Below, one piece after another: positions 14,110 through 17,403 of a stretch of 17,403 nt of DNA; the first letter of the stretch is position 1; the number at the start of each line of letters is the position of its first letter. Under the pieces are notes generated by a model, which did not search any database, was not told the DNA's origin, and worked only from the letters and a program-made list of their open reading frames with translations. The DNA lies in the NCBI GenBank assembly GCA_034676125.1, contig JAUCCO010000071.1, forward strand, positions 1 through 17,403. The letters are read 5' to 3'. A program made the translations under genes and the position numbers. The DNA comes from UBA6183 sp034676125 (GTDB lineage: Bacteria > Bacteroidota > Bacteroidia > UKL13-3).

Positions 14110-14143
14110 AAAAAAGCCTCCGAAAAATTTCGGAGGCTTTTTT
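14110..14143. terminator. strong bidirectional rho-independent terminator
   Basis: GCCTCCGAAA (14116-14125) and TTTCGGAGGC (14128-14137) pair perfectly, flanked by six A on the left and six T on the right, so it works on both strands. It lies 21 bp beyond the stop of the minus-strand hydrolase-like gene and ends that operon; it can also stop transcripts coming from the left. Confidence 0.9.
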
Positions 14144-14164
14144 AATAAGATATAAAATAGTTAA

Positions 14165-15733
14165 TTATTGAATAACTACTCTTTTTGTAGCTACGCTACC
14201 ATCTTTTAAAGTAATGTTTACAAAGTATAAACCTGCATTTAATGTATTTACATCAAAAGCAAAGTTATTGCTTGTGGCATTTCCGTTTAATAAAACACGA
14301 CCAGTAATATCCATTACATTGTAAGTATTAACAGCACCAACTGTTGCATTAAAATTAATATTTAATGTAGTAGTAGCTGGGTTAGGAAACACAGAAAGGT
14401 GTTTGCTTACGTTTGCAATTTCTTTAACACCAGTAAAGTTTACTAAATCAAACTGAACAGCAATACGAGGTGCAACAAAGTTTACCACAGTATCAATATA
14501 TGCTCTTCCTTTTGCAGCACTCATTAATGGGTTAAGCATAAAAGAAACTGAATCGGCAGCATATCCATTTGCAGGCATTGGGTATCCGTAAAACGAACCA
14601 GCAGTGTTACCAGTAGCAGCTTGAACACTTGGTCTATCCCACCACTCCCAAGGTGCACCATCAACCGATACAGCAGGGTAAATAGGGAATAAGTTTTTTA
14701 CATTGTTACTTGCTAACATTGCACGAGTTGTGTATGCATCTGTGTAAGTAGCAGCATTAATTTTTGCATTAATACCTAAGTCGTTTGCCATAGGAATTAC
14801 TACACCTGCACCCGAAGCCGTTGGTACTGCAAATGGGCCATTAGGACCACGAACAATACCTGTTAAATAAGGAGCCAAAGGATCAGAAACCACCAGAAGA
14901 CCTACCATTGGTAAGCTATTAGCCTGCATCCATGAAGAATCTCCCATTGCACCACCATAATTAAAAATCATGTGTGCATTAGATGAAACTGAAGCATCAC
15001 CACCATAGTTAAAATATGGAAGTCCACCTAAACCGTACCAGTCACCTAAAGTATCAACATTAACCATAGGAGATAAATCACCTCTTAAAAACTTAATATT
15101 TGTTTCAATTTCTGCGCGGCTATCAACAGTACCTAAAGCTAAGGCAATGTATCCACCAGTACCTTGTCCACCAACTACAATTTTAGAAGTATCTATACCG
15201 TACATACCTGCATTAGTGCGTACATATCGAATTGCGTTTCTTACATCTTGCAAACCCCTGTATGTAGCTTGTAATAAATCTTGCGTAGCTACTTCTTGCA
15301 AAGTTGTAGTTGCTCTCCAACCTTGACGGTAGTTAACTGCAATTGCAACAAATCCTTTTTTTGCAAAACGGCTACATAATTCAACAATTGCGCTATCGTT
15401 TTTATTACCTGTAGTTTGTTTATTAACTAAAACCGGTAAGTAACTTCCAGTATGTGCTACAATAATTACGGGGCGGCTAGTAATGGTATCACCCGTTGGG
15501 GCATAAATATCGCAAGTTAAATTTGCAGTGATAAAAGGGCTTGAGTTTACTGTTGGAATGGGATAGCCTGAATTGAACAAAATGTTCATTGAACGATTTG
15601 AATCGTACACTACATTTGCTGTTTTAGTGTAATTGCTAAATACGTCATCAATGTAACGTGTTTGTGCAAATGTTGCCATGCTAGATATAACCCCAGCGCA
15701 CAACAATGTTAGTTTAAGTACTCGTTTTTTCAT
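14165..15733 (-). CDS. secreted alpha/beta-hydrolase-like protein with T9SS sorting domain, Ser nucleophile replaced by Gly
   Basis: This 522-aa protein has a signal peptide (residues 1-23, ending TFA) and a carboxylesterase/dienelactone-hydrolase-like fold at about 70-430. Visible family features are DIYAPTGD, the oxyanion-like HTGSYLP, VAIAVNYRQGW and DVRNAIRYVRTNAGMYGID. The nucleophile elbow, expected as G-x-S-x-G, reads G189-Q190-G191-T192-G193, so the catalytic serine position is Gly and classical hydrolysis looks impossible. The C-terminus (about 445-522) is a type A T9SS sorting domain (SVFPNPATTTLNI, DITGRVLLNG, LNAGLYFVNI, TKRVVIQ), so it is exported by the type IX system and attached at the surface or released. 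It lies 56 nt downstream of a TonB-dependent receptor gene on the same strand. That pairing suggests binding or handling of a ligand that the receptor imports. A strong terminator follows. Confidence 0.85.
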   Translation of the reverse strand: MKKRVLKLTLLCAGVISSMATFAQTRYIDDVFSNYTKTANVVYDSNRSMNILFNSGYPIPTVNSSPFITANLTCDIYAPTGDTITSRPVIIVAHTGSYLPVLVNKQTTGNKNDSAIVELCSRFAKKGFVAIAVNYRQGWRATTTLQEVATQDLLQATYRGLQDVRNAIRYVRTNAGMYGIDTSKIVVGGQGTGGYIALALGTVDSRAEIETNIKFLRGDLSPMVNVDTLGDWYGLGGLPYFNYGGDASVSSNAHMIFNYGGAMGDSSWMQANSLPMVGLLVVSDPLAPYLTGIVRGPNGPFAVPTASGAGVVIPMANDLGINAKINAATYTDAYTTRAMLASNNVKNLFPIYPAVSVDGAPWEWWDRPSVQAATGNTAGSFYGYPMPANGYAADSVSFMLNPLMSAAKGRAYIDTVVNFVAPRIAVQFDLVNFTGVKEIANVSKHLSVFPNPATTTLNINFNATVGAVNTYNVMDITGRVLLNGNATSNNFAFDVNTLNAGLYFVNITLKDGSVATKRVVIQ

Positions 15734-15789
15734 GTTTGTTTGATTTGAATAATTATGCTAATTTATAAGTTTTTAGTCAATAACCAATT

Positions 15790-17403
15790 TTATTTCCAAG
15801 AGTCTAACTCAAATACAATACTAAAGTAAGCTAACCTACCCACTTGTGGTCCACCATAAACTTGATAAACCCTATTGTCGAGTAGGTTGCTTGCGCCTAA
15901 TTTAAATGTACTATACCATGAAGGAATTTTTTTACTAATTTGGGCATCTACAATCCCGTAAGCGTCTACATCACCTGTAAACTGGGGCGAACCTTCAAAC
16001 GTAAATCCCGTTTGGTATTTATAATTTACTCCGTAACTCCAAAATCTAGATGTTTTGCCTCCTATTTTAAGGTCAAACTCTCTTCCACTAATACCAATAT
16101 TATACTTATGTTCGGGTGTATTAAATGCAGGAATTAATGGGTCAGTAGATCCCATTCTGTCTAATCTATTCCAAGAGTAATTAGTATTAAAACCTAATTG
16201 CTTTTTATAAAAGTATTGCGCACCAATAGTAAAACCTTGCGTAGTTACCACATCTATGGCATTGGCTGCTATACGGTAAACATCTCGAACAGTTTGTGGC
16301 CCAACCGAACCTGGAGGCCAATCCATATCAATACCTATTTTGTACCCAATAAAGTTAGTGTACCAACTGTAATAGGCATTCATATCAATAAATAATTTAT
16401 CATTTAAAATACTGGTGCGGTATCCAAACTCTATTGTTTTTACTTGTTCAGGCGCTATTGGTTTTACATTAAAATATGCTAACTTACTTCGGTCTGCATC
16501 TAAGGCTGCCCTAAACGAACTCGTAGTAACAAGGCTATCATATCCATATAAATTACCTTTTAAAGTGGCTCTACCAACATCCATAAGAATATATTGGTCG
16601 CTTAATGTTGGGTTGCGCACTGCCGAGGCAATTGACACACGCAAAACATGCTTTTTAACTACATATACTGCTGTAGCAGCAGGCGACCACAATAGATTAA
16701 AGTTTTCGTTTTTATCTAATCGGTTGGTAAAACTTACTTTTACTTTGTCTTTAAAAATCTTTTTTTCTATTCCTAAATAAGCTCCAGCTTCACGGTTTCT
16801 AATTACCGAACTTCCTGTATCAGAAAAAATAGTTCCTTGCGAGTTTGGTGCATAATACCTGAAGCTTCCACCCGTTCTAAAATCAAATGTTTTCAACGAA
16901 AATTTATATTCACCAGTTATGTGGTATAAAGCAGAATAATCAATTAACCTAGACCCACCTTCTCTATTAGATTTTGATATGGTATTTTGATAAGCAGTAT
17001 CAAAACCATACGTTCCAGGTACTAATCTAGCACCGTTTTGAATTGTGCTGGATGGCTGATTGCTTGCACGTGTCCTTGCAATTTGATGGAAATAATTTAA
17101 GGAATCTATTAAAGTTGTTCGCCAATAATTTTCGATGTAATTTAGTCTTTCGTTATTTGCTGCTGGAATATCCTTTAGCATAATTCCGACATTTAAATTA
17201 CGCTGATAACAGCCTTGTATGTATGTGCCTAAGGAATTTTGAAGTCCATTATTATAATCATTGCCCCAATCCTTATCGCTTTTAGCATTGTTTTGCATAT
17301 TAATTGCAGTATTGTATATATCAAAACTATTGCCTGCGTTTTCGTTGGTAGCGTATGCCCTAATAAAAAATTTATCTTCCTTACGTAATTCAATTCGGTT
17401 CTG
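15790..17403 (-). CDS. TonB-dependent receptor (SusC-like), C-terminal part
   Basis: The frame is open to the window edge: 35 more codons upstream of the first in-window ATG (17298) read QNRIELRKEDKFFIRAYATNE, typical of this family, so that ATG is internal and the gene is partial. About 537 residues are visible, all outer-membrane beta-barrel strands: FDFRTGGSFRYYAPNS, GAYLGIEKKIFKDKVKVSFTNRLDK, VRNPTLSDQYIL (a conserved TonB-receptor segment), KTIEFGYRTSI, INYKYQTG-like strands, and a C-terminal strand FSIVFELDSWK. The missing N-terminal part would hold the signal peptide, the carboxypeptidase-like domain and the plug. Role: TonB-driven uptake of a nutrient or cofactor across the outer membrane; the substrate is not readable. 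It is followed after 56 nt by the secreted hydrolase-like gene, probably in one transcript. Confidence 0.88.
   Translation of the reverse strand, partial: QNRIELRKEDKFFIRAYATNENAGNSFDIYNTAINMQNNAKSDKDWGNDYNNGLQNSLGTYIQGCYQRNLNVGIMLKDIPAANNERLNYIENYWRTTLIDSLNYFHQIARTRASNQPSSTIQNGARLVPGTYGFDTAYQNTISKSNREGGSRLIDYSALYHITGEYKFSLKTFDFRTGGSFRYYAPNSQGTIFSDTGSSVIRNREAGAYLGIEKKIFKDKVKVSFTNRLDKNENFNLLWSPAATAVYVVKKHVLRVSIASAVRNPTLSDQYILMDVGRATLKGNLYGYDSLVTTSSFRAALDADRSKLAYFNVKPIAPEQVKTIEFGYRTSILNDKLFIDMNAYYSWYTNFIGYKIGIDMDWPPGSVGPQTVRDVYRIAANAIDVVTTQGFTIGAQYFYKKQLGFNTNYSWNRLDRMGSTDPLIPAFNTPEHKYNIGISGREFDLKIGGKTSRFWSYGVNYKYQTGFTFEGSPQFTGDVDAYGIVDAQISKKIPSWYSTFKLGASNLLDNRVYQVYGGPQVGRLAYFSIVFELDSWK

Larger units (their letters stand above)
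13351..14164. other. 814-bp intergenic region rich in hairpins
   Basis: There is no convincing protein gene. A 61-codon minus-strand ORF (13673-13858) matches nothing and overlaps the hairpin cluster. From left to right there is a fold-back element (13414-13555), a run of short perfect hairpins (13737-13890), an 11-bp perfect hairpin (13946-13974), AT-rich sequence, then the strong terminator at 14110-14143. The gap lies between convergent genes, where only a terminator is needed, so its length and structure are unusual. Confidence 0.6.

Overview
The window looks like a chromosomal segment of an AT-rich member of the Bacteroidota. The evidence is PorT-like outer-membrane barrels, a secreted protein with a type IX secretion (T9SS) C-terminal sorting domain, a SusC-like TonB-dependent receptor, TAnnTTTG-type promoter boxes and no Shine-Dalgarno sequences before the starts. 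No rRNA, tRNA, CRISPR array or recognisable transposase/integrase is visible.

Layout. (1) 1-1865, minus strand: a three-gene operon-like block of barrel protein, cysteine-rich lipoprotein and barrel protein, joined by two ATGA overlaps. The lipoprotein has an in-frame TAA in its signal peptide, and the last barrel gene has an in-frame TGA after which the frame appears to continue. (2) 2002-5244: radC (+), converging on a minus-strand pair: a glucosaminidase with five LysM repeats followed, with a 1-nt overlap, by an ACC-deaminase/D-cysteine-desulfhydrase-like PLP enzyme. (3) 5328-10288: an inserted cassette holding a 1225-aa RecQ-like helicase and, 1 nt downstream, a 213-aa all-helical tail-anchored membrane protein. 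(4) 10664-13350: dsbD and gmhA, 5 nt apart. (5) 13351-14164: 814 bp without a convincing gene but rich in hairpins, ending in a strong terminator. (6) 14165-17403, minus strand: a partial TonB-dependent receptor followed by a secreted alpha/beta-hydrolase-like protein with a T9SS tail.

The most striking part is region 3. The cassette is bounded by 244-bp direct repeats (5084-5327 and 10289-10532, 7 mismatches, no indels). Both copies hold the promoter region and first ~53 codons of the glucosaminidase gene. The left copy belongs to the intact gene; the right copy is a cut-off remnant. Six of the seven differences are silent and one is Ile/Val, so the copies look like two alleles that diverged as functional genes, not a fresh tandem duplication. 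The cassette therefore seems to have arrived in the 5' end of a housekeeping gene while supplying a replacement 5' end. The repeat also encodes the last four residues and stop codon of the tail-anchored protein.

A large RecQ-like ATPase without RQC zinc cysteines, coupled to a membrane-anchored coiled coil, on an insert of different codon usage, is a credible undescribed anti-phage or anti-plasmid module. The function is inference; the architecture and the flanking duplication are read directly from the sequence.
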